A DNA stretch of 64,000 nucleotides from Macquaria australasica (taxonomy: Eukaryota; Chordata; Actinopteri; Centrarchiformes; Percichthyidae): contig SEMN01000486.1 in assembly GCA_005408345.1 (NCBI GenBank), positions 310,001 to 374,000 on the forward strand. Reading direction: 5' to 3'. Shown here in pieces: positions 21,042 to 32,382 of the stretch. A program made the translations under genes and the position numbers. The first letter of the stretch is position 1. Each line of letters begins with the position of its first letter. The notes under the pieces were generated by a model that ran no database searches, was not told the DNA's origin, and saw only the letters and a list, made by a program, of their open reading frames with translations.

Positions 21042-21453
21042 TTTTACGTTAAGTTACTTCATGTCACGCTATGAATGTTGCGTCGTGTTACATTACCTTG
21101 TCCTGAGATGTGTTGCTTTGCGTTAAATTACGTCACCTTGTATTGTGTTGCGTCATATCATGCTACGTTGTGTTGTGTAACGTTATATTATGGTACGTTA
21201 CAATATGTTACGTTATGTTACATTATGTTATGTTACATTACATTACGTTAAGCTGTTATGTTACATCATGTCATGCTATGTTATGTTACATTGTGTTGCG
21301 TTACATTATGTATTTTGTTACATTCATTACCTAGTGTTGCGCTGCGTTGCGTCATGCTATGCCATATTATGTACATCATGTCATGCAACGTTATGCAACG
21401 TTATGTTGTGTTGTATTGCGTTGCATTACCTCATGTAATGTTACGCTACGTTA
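21042..21453. repeat. Degenerate GTTAY/ATTAC pentanucleotide array
   Basis: About 410 bases made of five-base steps such as gttac, gttat, attac and gttgc. They are clearest at 21190-21250 and decay outward. Cys/Tyr/Val-rich reading frames on the + strand here are translations of the array. Confidence 0.8.
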
Positions 21454-22817
21454 AAATATGCATACATTTACATATTTAATGACAAATTCCTGAGAAACTT
21501 GATTGAACGCTTGGCATTTATCTCTTCCTGCAGCTTTTATGGTACAATGATGATTCATGTCAAATGTGAGGAAATCTTGGTAAATAGACTCTGACTTTTC
21601 TTTTAGATAACTGATAACTTTTTTAGTGAATAAGTTTTAAAAACAATCGCTTGGACACTCATTGTATTCACATCTCAGTCATTATATACAGCACAGTCTG
21701 TTTTGCACAGTGGACACCTTAGCAAGATCATTATTATGTACAGTTTATGAATTATTGTGTTATATAATGCATTAAATATTATATATTATACATGATAAGT
21801 TTTTTAGAGCCAGTGCTGAGTTTTCATATCATTATAATGTCAATTATCATATCAGAAGACTCCAGTTTCAGTGTAATCACATATATATTTGCTTCAGGAT
21901 CTGCTTCTCTGATTTATGTTGTTTTGTTTGATGCTTCCTCCTCGTATCTTTCCTCTCCATAATGAGGAACATCACTTTCTGTTCTCCCTCGTGTGTCTTT
22001 TCCCTCTGAGACCAGCGGCCATCTTTCATGAGATGCACATACTGTTAATTGCTGACAGGTGTTTGTTCCATATTCTGCTGAACAAATGATCAATATGTTC
22101 TATATTTTATTGTGTGTCACATCTGCTCCATCTCTGTGACCTTTGACCTCCTCAGTACTGACTGTTAGTAATGTTGATTATCTGGAGATTTGACATCCCA
22201 GACTCCTTTACTCAAAGGAAACATCCGCCTATTTTACACGTAAAGTTCACGTTCAGTTCACTGGTCGTGGGTAGTCCTACCTCTCTGAAAACACGTCTGT
22301 TACGGCTCTTGAGGAGAAAATAACCCTGATGATGTCATAGTGATGATAATTGACATAACAGAAAGCCTGCGTGATAAACTGGAGATGTGGAGGTTGAAAG
22401 ATGTGGGTGTTTAACACGCAGGGAGGGTCTGATGAAGAGACGATATCCAGTTGAATTATGGGAAACGTAGGATCCAGTGTTTTTAGAGCTTCACCCATAC
22501 AAGGGACTAAAAGTCGGGATATCTCCGTTCCTGTGATTCTTTTTATTTCTTGTTAGCTGTTTCCTGCCTCCACAACTCGACACACTCCTCCTCCTCTCTT
22601 CCTCTTCCTCTTCATTACCCCCTCCTCACTCTCTGTGGGCCAATCAGGGAGCCACAATATGCAAATGTGGTTGTGAGAATGTCCTATTTCTTTATAAATA
22701 GCTAATTGTGATGAAGAGGAGGTGTGTACAGTAAACAGAATCTGTACTCTGATGTTTGGTTCTTTGATTTGTGAGTTCACTCGTTTTTCTTTCCATTTTC
22801 TTTTGAAGATACATTTG
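21454..22817. other. tafa5: TAFA5 intron, AT-rich, nothing recognised
   Basis: No exon or identifiable element. The region 21720-21880 is very AT-rich, with repeated ttatatta-type words. Confidence 0.45.
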
Positions 22818-23110
22818 TGAGAATAAAGTCGTAATTTCATGAAAAAGTTGCAACGTTATGAGAATAAAGTTGCAATTTTACAAGAAGAAAGGGCAATAAA
22901 TGAAGATGTATTTCTTACAAGAAAAACTTTCATCCTTCTAAAGTTGAAATATTTTTGGATTAAAGTCAGACTTTTAAGAGAAAAAGTCATAATGTTATGA
23001 GAATGAAGTTGTAATTTTTCGAGAATACTTGGATGTTTACAGAAAGAAATTCGGAATATAGTGAGAAAGTCTTAATTTTCAGAGAAAATATTATGACTTT
23101 TCATCATAAT
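22818..23110. repeat. Degenerate 'gagaataaagtcgtaa' minisatellite
   Basis: Imperfect copies of a unit of about 20 bp are spread through the block: gagaataaagtcgtaattt, gagaataaagttgcaattt, gagaatgaagttgtaattt, and a variant sharing only 'agtc.taatttt'. This is a well-known type of simple repeat in fish. Confidence 0.7.
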
Positions 23111-23274
23111 ATTATGAAATTTCTCTCTTCCTCTTAATCTCATGTTCTTTCATTTCAGTTCACTGAAGTTAATCATCATGACGTTCTGTATGTAGGTGTA
23201 TAAATGACTGTACATCATACAGGAACAGTAATCATCATAAAGATGAAATGGTAAATTACAAACAGTTCAAAATG

Positions 23275-23727
23275 CAGTGTTCCTACAGCATTTTAAGAGT
23301 AAGATTTAAGCACTTTTCAAGCACTTTCAAGGTACCTAAACCAAAAATTTCCAGACTATCAAAGCTTTTATCATCACATCTTACTATAAATGCATTTGCA
23401 AAAAATAAAGTTTACAGAATTCCTTTATACCCACAGCAATCAATCTATATTGTCACTTTGTTTATTTTACCAGCTGTTCATATTAACATTGACTGTATGT
23501 ATTGATCAGGATTATTTGATGCTTCCTAATTTCCAGAATAAGGGTTCAACAGAGGACTCATCTAGCTATGAATGACGAGTGAACACAAGGAAATAACTTT
23601 TTTGATTATGTTGAAAATCAAACATTTTGCAAGGAGTATATTCGAATTCAAGCATATTCCTAACCTTGAAAACAAAATGGTTAAAATTAAGCATTTTCCA
23701 AACTTTCAAGACTTCGTACGAACCCTG
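23275..23727 (-). mobile_element. hAT-like non-autonomous element, copy 1 (453 bp)
   Basis: Terminal inverted repeats are CAGTGTTCCTAC on the left and gtacgaaccctg on the right, whose reverse complement is CAGGGTTCGTAC. Landmarks shared with 28488-28789 and inverted with 36202-36482 include 'agcactttcaagg', aaccttgaaaacaaaatgg and 'aagcattttccaaactttca'. No transposase is present. Confidence 0.75.
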
Positions 23728-24244
23728 CAAATTGTGTGAAGTGTGAAAAAAAATTGGATTATAAAACAGTAAGAACAGTAAGCGATCAGTGGAGAGAGGA
23801 AACAAATCAGCTGATAGGTTGGATTTTTTTTTCATTTATTTTAAAACAATACTCACATATGTACCTTTATGGAAGAAAAGCGATGAATTAAAAAAACATA
23901 TCGCTCAAGAAATGAATTACTATAATAGCAACATGAGAAAATAACTAATTGGAGTTGAGTATGTAAAAATAAAAGTACCATCTCAGGCTGTACAGAGAAG
24001 TTTAATTAGTCATTTATCTGGTTGCTTATTGCTCTACATTGTTTGCAATCTAAAAGCAGTAACATTAAAGACAATAAAACCATAATTTATTTATGATGAA
24101 GTGAAAGTTTGAGGACTCTCAGGAGGAACTGGGTCACACAGCAGTGAGTCATTAATGGATGTAAACAAATCAAGTACAGCATCAAAATAAAATGAAACAA
24201 ATAAACTCACCTGTCTTTCTCCTCTTCCTCCTCCTCTTCCTCAG
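23728..24244. other. tafa5: TAFA5 intron upstream of exon 24245-24372
   Basis: AT-rich DNA ending in a long polypyrimidine stretch (ctttctcctcttcctcctcc) that forms the splice acceptor region of the next exon. Nothing else was recognised. Confidence 0.5.
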
Positions 24245-24372
24245 TTCGTATCGTCTGGACTCGACAGTGGTGCGAGATGTTTCCGTGTTTGGACGATGAA
24301 GGTTGTGATCTCCTGGTCAATCAGTCGGGCTGGACCTGCACGCAACCGGGAGGCCGAGTCAAGACCACCACG
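24245..24372 (+). CDS. tafa5: TAFA5 (FAM19A5) coding exon, mature C-terminal half
   Basis: This 128-bp exon follows a strong polypyrimidine acceptor (cctcctcttcctcag). It completes the split codon begun at 6605, then reads RIVWTRQWCEMFPCLDDEGC, then DLLVNQSGWTCTQPGGRVK and three Thr. It ends on a codon boundary before gtgaga. The last four family cysteines are here, with spacing X11-C-X4-C-X5-C-X10-C counted from the last cysteine of the previous exon, which is exactly the TAFA pattern. The stretch EGCDLL..SGWTCTQPGGR is the invariant family C-terminus. The segment IVWTRQWCEMFPCLDD differs from the mammalian protein at several positions, which suits a fish paralogue or a diverged fish orthologue. 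The frame, the phase and the cysteine register all agree with joining it to 6456-6605. Confidence 0.95.
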
Positions 24373-25829
24373 GTGAGAACCGAACCGAACCGAACCGGAC
24401 CAGACTGAACCTGAACCTGTTCGGCCTCGGTCATGTGACTGACATCCTATCGGTTGGTTTACACTCAAGATGAATCCCTCACTGTGTTCTGTCTCGCCCC
24501 AACATCCCTTTTCAACAGGAAATACATTTCAGAGTTTTAGGTAGAATCAAATATTGTGGTTTGACCTGTAAACCAGGTTTTATAATAAAAAAACTGTGTT
24601 GTAGTACCACCTATTTGCACCACATTTGATGTTACAATACTGGTGGATATGCTGGGTAGGCGTACCATGACATGATAATAGGTTAGGTTTGAAATGGTAG
24701 AATTGGGGTAAATTTGGTGTCATTTGTTGAGTCTAGAACAGTTTGTGGTTGATGGCTAACTTTTATTATTGTTGACTTCCTCCTTCTCTGGTAACTGCTT
24801 TTCCATTCAATTGTCAAGCAAATTTTAAGCGAACTTTTTATGGGGCTCAAGAGTGACATTGATTTCACATTCAGATTTTGTAATGCTTTCCCTCAAAACC
24901 CTGCCCTCGCACTCAAGTAGTCCCTGCTTGCGCTTAGATTTTCTCTGCTTTGGTTTGGAGCGAATAAACTCGGCTCGTTGCAAAGCGTAGTTTGGTCAGA
25001 AGTTGGCGGTATAGTCTATGCTTAATGCATGGCTGTAATCCGCCAGTAAACAGAGTAGAAAAACCCAGAATTAAAACAATTCGCCTTGGCCATCTAACTC
25101 ATCTACGGGAGGAAAATGGAGAGAGGTCCTCGGGGATTTGTTCCTATTGGGCAAGTTTTCATTGTTCTTTCATGTCCGCTAGTGTCGGCCATGTTTCATG
25201 CTGTCCGGAGACGAAGAAGAAATTTGCGCAATTGAGGACGTTTGATCAAATGTTGCCGTTTCAATGCAGCTTTTCTAATGCGATATTTCAAAATGTGCAT
25301 AAAAATATGTTTATGGAAACACTAAAAACCCCTTTAGCTGTAGGTTCGTTTCTTTCAGTCCGTCTTAAAACAATATTCACATACAACATGAATATATGAA
25401 CATTGAAACATCAATCAATCTTCTCTCCATACTGGCCATTAAAAGATCTCTTACAGTGGAAGCACATTAGGAAGGGATCCATTAATGGTCAGTATGAACA
25501 GCAAAAACAAACTGTTTTAATGTACATACGGGAGTCTGATTATTGCTTTAAGACAGACTTGAAGAAAGTGATCCTTTGCTTTTAGGAGGGAAAAAGAAGA
25601 AATGACATAAACGTATTAACTTCCTCTGTAATATGACTCTTTTTTATTACACCACTGGGTGTAAAGGAGAAAGGACGCAGAGTCCTGCTACCAGTTTGTG
25701 TCTGTAGTTCACACTCAGTCAGAAATATTAATAAAAGGGATAAAAAATGTGACAAAATCAGAAGAAAACTCAATGATGTTAGTGTCCTTAATTCCTTCTT
25801 TTCTTCCTCTGTGTGTTTAATTTCAATCA
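24373..25829. other. tafa5: TAFA5 intron, start
   Basis: The donor gtgagaac is followed by tandem cgaac repeats (gaaccgaaccgaaccgaacc). Around 24900-25250 the sequence resembles a moderately GC-rich old repeat, but I cannot name it. Confidence 0.4.
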
Positions 25830-26539
25830 AAGATCTAATTTTAACATCAGCTTCTAATAACGTAATAACATCTTCTAACGAGGACGCTGCTGGCCCTTAT
25901 CATTAAAATCACAGCCTGTGTGTGTTGATTGAATAATTGCTACCCATGAGCACGCTCTTCTCCATCTGCCACTCTTCACAGCAGCTGATTAACTGCAGTT
26001 GTTTCAAAAGCCTCTTCATGCAGCAGCAGACATCTTCGCACCAACCAAACCTCATTCAAGATTTGTCGATTTTTTTTTAAACACTGCTCATCTTCATCTT
26101 CTGTCACTCTCTGTTTATCTGAAGGCAGTTGAGGCTGATTATCTGATTATGTGTCATTACCGTCTATTGAAAATGTGCGTTTGTGCAGAAGCGTCTGATC
26201 AGCACTCACCTGTAAACTTTACTGTGGTAGTTAATCTGCTCGAAAGCTCATCTTTGACCTTGGAAACAACGGTCCAAAGGCTCCACTTACTAGCTTTATC
26301 TGAAGCTTTCTAGTGTAACACACGATCTTCATCAGTGGGTTTCCTAAGGTATAAAGGAGCTGTAGATGTTCAAACTTTTTTCTGAGCACTTTTCGGGCTT
26401 TGAACCAGTGCCGAAATACAACGAGAAAAGAAATCCGGTCAACTGAGAGCTCTTTGTCATATTGATTGATCAATTGATTTTGATTATTCAAAGGAAACAG
26501 GGTTTGGAGATTTGCTCAAAGTGGAAAAAGTCGACTGCT
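25830..26539. other. tafa5: TAFA5 intron; possible conserved noncoding element at 25840-25975
   Basis: The segment with 'ggcccttatcattaaaatca' and 'gttgattgaataattgctac' is unique-looking and rich in homeodomain-type words. Around 26270-26340 lies a fragment of the 273-575 repeat family. The rest has no recognisable content. Confidence 0.3.
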
Positions 26540-26860
26540 ATACACATGAAAAACTTTGTTAGTCCTTCCATATAGCATTTACAAGCAGTATACAAACATT
26601 TAATAAATAGTTTATTGTAGTTATAAGCAAAAATAACATTATAATTTCGACGTATTTTATATTATTACACCTGTGTTTCATTGTATTGACATTCATTATC
26701 AGCCTCACAGGAGCAGTGTACATTAATAAACAAATGAACACATTAATACAATCTGCTTACAACTACTTTATAGCGAGTTATAAACCATTTATTAAAGGTT
26801 TTTGTGGCTTATAAATGTTAAATAGGGGGATTTAAAGTAAAGTGTTGCCAAAACTTCCAA
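26540..26860 (-). mobile_element. Old interspersed repeat ('aaagtaaagtgttgcc' family)
   Basis: It contains 'ttaataaatagtttattgta', 'ataaaccatttattaaagg', 'tggcttataaatgttaaata' and 'taaagtaaagtgttgccaaa'. This matches a common fish repeat and resembles 40218-40620 in opposite orientation. Confidence 0.5.
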
Positions 26861-27409
26861 AAACATACAAGACTCACACTGACAGAAAGTTCATTTCAGT
26901 TAGATCGGTGTGTTGATAGGTTGAAATAATTAATAAGGTACCTGCTGTGCATTGAAAAACTGTAGACTCAAAGTCCACTGACTAGCTTTTTCCAGAGCTT
27001 TCAATCACATCTCACAGTTTCATAGATTACTGTTGGAAGTTTGGTCATGTGAGTTAAGATTTTTAACTTTTTAGTGCGGAAACAATCGTTCGAATAATCG
27101 ATTAGTCACTCATCAGCAAACTATTTGACAACAATTTTGATAATCAATTAATTGTTTAAGTCATTTATGAGGCAAAACCTCCGACCAATCGGTGGTTCCA
27201 GTTTCTCCGATGTGAGGATTTCCTGTTTTATATAATCGTGAAGTGAATATCTTTGGGTTTTATGACTGTTGGTTGAACAAAACGAGACATTTGAAGACGT
27301 CACCTCGGACTTTTCACCATTTGCAGACACTTTACGGACTGAACAATTAATTGATTAATAAAACATTAATACAATTCTTAAGTCTGCGTCCTGCACATGC
27401 CCACATGTA
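26861..27409. other. tafa5: TAFA5 intron with a fragment of the 273-575 repeat family
   Basis: The stretch 26965-27055 (ccactgactagctttttcc, agctttcaatcaca, gtcatgtga) matches the repeat at 273-575. The block 27090-27350, with gataatcaattaattg and gaacaattaattgattaata, recurs near 43850-44110 and 61880-62070 and is another old repeat. Confidence 0.4.
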
Positions 27410-27640
27410 ATATAATCTTTATTTTATTTATAGAGCACTTTTCAAAATCCACGTTACAAAGTGCTTCACAAAGACAGCAAAATAAAACATTCAGTTCATA
27501 AAATCAAGAAAACAGATACCAATACAAAATAAAAACATTTTAAAGGAAATAAAAGACAGTTCAAAGAAAATTTAAACCTCACATAAAATCAGGGAAGGCT
27601 CTCCGATAAAAGTATGTTTTAAAAAGCTGATTAGAATTCC
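27410..27640. mobile_element. Retroelement tail ('tatagagcacttttcaaaat' type)
   Basis: 'ttatttatagagcacttttc', 'gttacaaagtgcttcacaaa' and the following A-rich tract match a widespread fish LINE/SINE 3' segment in reverse orientation. Confidence 0.55.
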
Positions 27641-28487
27641 AGTTAAGTGTATTCATGATCAATAAATCAGCTTTCTCTGATCACAGAAACCAGGTCTCAG
27701 TTTACATCATGTTTAAGACCTCAGATCACTGCAGAAAGACGCCTGTCTGCATGTCCAAGCTGAGAGTTTCCTCTCTGAAAGCTGACGGCAGCGTCCTGCA
27801 TCAACACGCCAAACCCCAGCTCGCTCTCTCTCTCTTTCCTGCGTTCTGGTTGGCTGGTTTGAGACGAGCCGGTCTGCTCTCTGAATAATGAAGTCTGTCA
27901 AACTGCCGCTGACTTTCACACGTCAGGATGCTTACAAACCTCCCTCCTCTCGGCCCTGCCTGAGAGTTTCTCCTGCATTTACTTGTTTGTTTTAAAGATG
28001 GACGGCAGAGCGAGGAGCTGCTCGCCGTCACGAAATCCAGAGTCAGATCACTGGAGCGTCGCCTCTCGGCCTCCTGAGGACACAGACAGACAGACAGACA
28101 CTGCTGCAGGACGTCTGAAATCTGATACATCTTTGGCTGAAAAATAATATTTAATTTAAAATTTGATGCTTTCGTTTTTACTGGTTCTTTTCCCCTCCCT
28201 CCCTCCCTCCCTTCACCACCTCGGAGGATTTCATGTTTTATCCGAAGTAGATTTAATGTGGCTTTTTATACAGTAATATCCAGATGTTAAGGGAGCAATA
28301 AAAGGTTATCAGTTGATGGTATATGATGGACTATGATGGATAAATCTAATGTGCATTTTTATAAATCTGTAAACTCGACACAAAAGGCATTAGAAAAACA
28401 GAGCCTCCATGCATGCACCCATGGATAAACCCCTTGAAATCCCTAACCCTTTAAAATAAATAATCTTTATTTTAATGAAGATATTAA
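27641..28487. other. tafa5: TAFA5 intron, nothing recognised
   Basis: The reading frames at 27655-28130 are compositional. Short (TCTC), (ACAG) and (CCCT) runs are present. Confidence 0.45.
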
Positions 28488-28789
28488 CAGGGTTTGTACA
28501 GCTTTTTAAGAGCAAAATTCAAGCACTTTCAAGGAACATAAACCAAAAATGGCCAGACTCTTAAAGCCTTTATCATCACATCTAAATTGTTACTATAAAT
28601 TCCTGGAGACAACAAACAAATAGAACGACGGGATCCTTCCATTTTAAATATTAAAAGATTTTTGGTTTACATGAGTGATCCAAGCATTTTTCAAGGAGTA
28701 TATTTGAATTCAAGCACATTCCTAACCTTGAAAACACAACGGTTAAAATTAAGCATTTTCCAAACTTTCAAGACTTCGTACCAACCCTG
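28488..28789 (-). mobile_element. hAT-like non-autonomous element, copy 2 (302 bp)
   Basis: It begins cagggtttgtacagc and ends gacttcgtaccaaccctg. It is an internally shorter version of 23275-23727 with the same order of landmarks. The flanks gatattaa and ggtattaa agree at 7 of 8 positions if the final G is counted as flank. Confidence 0.75.
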
Positions 28790-29959
28790 GTATTAAGAAC
28801 ATTTAAGGTCTAAATAATCCTAAAACATGCCTGATATCATGAATGGATGGTGATTTTAGGTTTTCATGATCCCGACTCTAACAGGAAGCTGAGGATTGTG
28901 GGAGATGTTTGATCCTCTGAGCTCCTCCAGCTGATGAGCGTCTCCTCTCTCTCTCTCTCTCTCATACAACAGCACTCTCATCTCTCGTCTTCATTTGGTT
29001 GAAAGATGGCGGTGCGTTGTTGCGTCTGCTGCCTCCGGCACAGCGCTGAATACACAGACAAGAAAAATCTCTTTTTTTAAAAAGGAGCTTCACACAAACA
29101 AGCTCCTCTGCTAATGAAGGACAGCAGATCTGATTGCCTCGCTGTAAGGCAAATTAAATCACAGAGACACAGCGCTGAGTGGGCGGACCGACACGAAAAC
29201 TCTACTGTGTTTACACGAGGAGGAGTCAGTGTTCATTAAAACTCAGAGAGCTGGATCAGAGGAACAAATGATGTTCAATTAGTCCTGAGGAGGTTTACAG
29301 ACTTACAGGGACGCACAGAAAAGGAGACAACTGTTGTTGTATATGGATCTTTTATGGTCTGATGAAAGTGCTTTTGTTGCCTAAATCTAACAGGCAGGAC
29401 TCGAGAGTGCAAACCCAGATTCTCTGCCGTCAAAGTCCTGCACTTCGTACGCTGACTGCGGTGCGATACATACATTTAGCGCTTCATTCATAAAAATAAA
29501 AAAAACAAGTATATGTAATCCTGAACACCCCAGTGTACTTGCTTCTCAAGTCTAGTTCCTGACTTGTAACTTATGTTATCTCCAGGTGGAGCAGCACTTA
29601 CAGTGTCGGCCGATACAAATAAAACAGTTTGATGTTAGTGTGGCTGAAGAGAAGCTGAAGTCTCTCCACCTGAAAACTCACCTGTGAGCCGGACTGCAAT
29701 ATCTCAGGAGGATTTTAAACATCTATCGGCTCAGAGAATATTAAAAATGGGCTTTAATATTTTAAGACGCCGCAGCTTTGCAATATTAATGAGACGGCTT
29801 CTGGCTTGTTTTTGCTTTGGAAGTGAAATAAATAGTAACGGAGCTCATTGTTTCTCATCACCAGCCGCAATTCATCATAAAGCAATTATGTTGGGAAACA
29901 AGGCCGCCTGCTTTCCAGTTTACTCCCAGCTGCAGTGTTTATCATGGAAACAGCAGACA
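28790..29959. other. tafa5: TAFA5 intron; possible conserved noncoding elements at 29090-29175 and 29690-29945
   Basis: The stretch 29690-29945 is repeat-free and includes 'tttgcaatattaatgagacg', 'gaaataaatagtaacggagc' and 'cataaagcaattatgttggg'. Its even, word-rich texture is what regulatory DNA in vertebrate introns looks like. The stretch near 29130 (ctgattgcctcgctgtaagg) is similar. Conservation is untested. Confidence 0.3.
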
Positions 29960-29981
29960 AACACACACACACACACACACC
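29960..29981. repeat. (CA)n microsatellite
   Basis: An uninterrupted CA run. Confidence 0.9.
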
Positions 29982-30279
29982 TCTGATAACTGAAGGCTGT
30001 ATTTGCTGTTGTAGAGCAGTAATGTGATTTAAACTGATGTGTAACTAACAACACGATGAAGCTCGTCTCTCTCGTCGCTCGTCCCTCATTTTATTTTATT
30101 GTATGTAAACATATCATCAAACATCAAAAAAGTCAGGTCACTCCGGATATCGGACGTGTTTACATGTACTGTTGTAGCCTGGTTACTGTAAAATCCACAT
30201 ATTGTAGTTTTTTTAATCGCAGCTCAAATGTGTCTGAAGTTTACAACCAAAAGTTCAGCAGCAGAAACTGATTTAATAA

Positions 30280-30420
30280 TATGATAATAATAATAATAAT
30301 ACATTTTATTTATCAAGCCCTTTTACAAGTGCTCAAAGACGCTATACAAGATAAAATAGATGTCAGTATAAAGTCAAGCTCTAAAAACTACATTAAGCAC
30401 TAAGACAATTTACTTCGACT
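30280..30420. mobile_element. Retroelement tail with (ATA)n
   Basis: An ataataataat run followed by acattttatttatcaagccc and 'tgctcaaagacgctatacaa', a common fish retroelement end in reverse orientation. Confidence 0.5.
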
Positions 30421-31079
30421 TGTAGGGGCGACTTAGGGCTGCCTAAAATTTGTGTCCTATGACGTGTGTATGACACGTACACATGGACAAGAAACTTGTT
30501 TTCACATTGTAACGATCTGCCAGGTTGAGAAAGCGTGCAGGAAAACTTTAGAGTGGACGGAGCGGAGATGTTAAAAGAGAGTAAATGAGAATCATTATTG
30601 TGCTGCTGGAAAATCGGGTTTGTCTAATCTCCAATTACAGAAACCAATTTAAGATTGTTTGCAAGCTAATAAAGTACAGACAAACAGAATTTAATAAAGG
30701 GCGTCCTGTTTTCTGACACTCCATTGTCTTGTTTAAACAGAAGACGGTCTTCCTCAAACTGCTGCCACAGAGTTGGATGTTGTCTAAAACATCATTACAA
30801 GATTTACTGTCGTCGGAGCTAAAGGGGCCAAACCAGGAAAAACAGACCCAGAACAAAAGGACACTACAGTATGTGTGCAGGGTTACCGCCCCCGTTGAGA
30901 ACCGCATTGCACTGTGGTAACATTCATTTCAGTCCTCGTCATTTAAGGAGAAGACTACGAGATAAATTAACCTGTTATCACAAGAAAACGAGCTAAAAAA
31001 AACAAACATTGCAAGCATGGCTGTTCTCGGCTTCTGTAATTTTTAAAACATTTAATGTGAAAACAAAAATTCACCTTCA
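30421..31079. other. tafa5: TAFA5 intron, nothing recognised
   Basis: Short overlapping reading frames at 30635-30920 carry no recognisable domain. Confidence 0.45.
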
Positions 31080-31330
31080 TTTTTTCCGTTAAAGTGGCTA
31101 TAATCAATATTTTTATAATAACAATGTATCAAATGACAATGTGAAAACAATGTTAAAGGTGTCACTCGTAGCGATGAAGAGAATCATCAGCTGAATCTGC
31201 AGCTTCCTCTGGCCTTGTAACTGCTGGATGTGCAACTGTTTGCTAAAAAGTTCAACATATCAACTTAAAAGCTGATGATGTGTCAATGTTGTGTTTACAA
31301 GTTGTTTCTGCTGCCCCCAAGTGGCCAAAG
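31080..31330 (-). mobile_element. Interspersed repeat, family C, copy 1
   Basis: It shares 'ataatcaatatttttataat' and 'gtatcaaatgacaatgtga' (reverse strand) with 35230-35340 and 62500-62600, next to 'gcagcttcctctgg' and 'ctgctgcccccaagtggcc'. It is an old non-autonomous element of unknown class. Confidence 0.6.
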
Positions 31331-32382
31331 TATCAGTTATTGCAGGTTTAAATAGCTGTAGTAATGACTGTTTTTTCTTCTTCTGACTGAAGAAAAAGAG
31401 AATAAAATTTTTGGGATGGATCAAATGAAACATGCTGATTGCTTCTCGCTCTGTGCTGATGTGGATTAAGTCAAGTCCAGTGCATACCTGTCAGAACAGT
31501 AGCTTGTTTTGTTCCCACTATGTCTGACAGATTTGGTATGTTTTGACACTTTGAGATCTTCACTAGAATTTAAAATAAACTTCTGAGAGTTTGAACCACA
31601 GTAAATGAGTCAGTAATGATGGAGCCACAGGTGGTTAAAACCTGCACGCTGCTGTTCATCTCTTTTAAAAAAAACTCAGCCCGGAGCAGCTTAAAGTTTT
31701 CACCATTTCATTTCTAACCTTTGTACATGATCATTACAGTCTGCGGAGTGAGGGTGTAATTTGCCGTTGCAAAGGTGTAATCAGGCGTCGCAGCAGAAAG
31801 CAGAACTCATTCGTGTCTCGCCTGCAGTTTTATTTATTTATTTTTTTTCACAACATAACTGTCCTTGAAAAAAAGTGTGTGACTTTACCTGTCTGCATGT
31901 ACCTGTATGTTTGTGTGTTGAAGCCTCCTGTCTGGTCGAAACCTGCAGAGGTACTTTGAACTTATTTTCGGTCACGCCGGGAGAAAAAGACAGAGGAACA
32001 AATCACAGTCTGCTCAATCGGACAAAAATCCAATTCTCCTTGGAGAGAAGGACAACTATTTACTTTGAATGTGAGCACACCATGATGCAAATTCAGAGAC
32101 TGAATATCCTGTAAATTGTTTTTTGTTTTTTAGAAGAAGAAGAAAGATTACAGCTGCTTGTTTTCACCTTGTTTTCTGCTCAGATAGAAACCCTCGGGTC
32201 AGTTTGACTGAAACCTCCCTGTGAACAGATAGAGGTAGTTTGAAGGCGGCCACATTACATACTCTGTTTTCATCTCACTTCACTTCAAACCAAACATGTC
32301 CTGAGTCAGTCAGCAGTAGGGTTACGTCCTGAAAGACACGTTCCCAGATGGCAAATATCCAAATTCATCACCAATTACAAAT
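31331..32382. other. tafa5: TAFA5 intron with a fragment shared with 53570-53690
   Basis: The stretch 31520-31590 ('tctgacagatttggtatg', 'tttgagatcttcactagaat') reappears inverted near 53590-53660. Otherwise nothing was recognised. Confidence 0.45.

Noticed and set aside
21110..21479. Cys/Tyr/Val-rich frames suggestive of a membrane or metallothionein-like peptide
   Set aside because: All frames here are translations of the GTTAY pentamer array.
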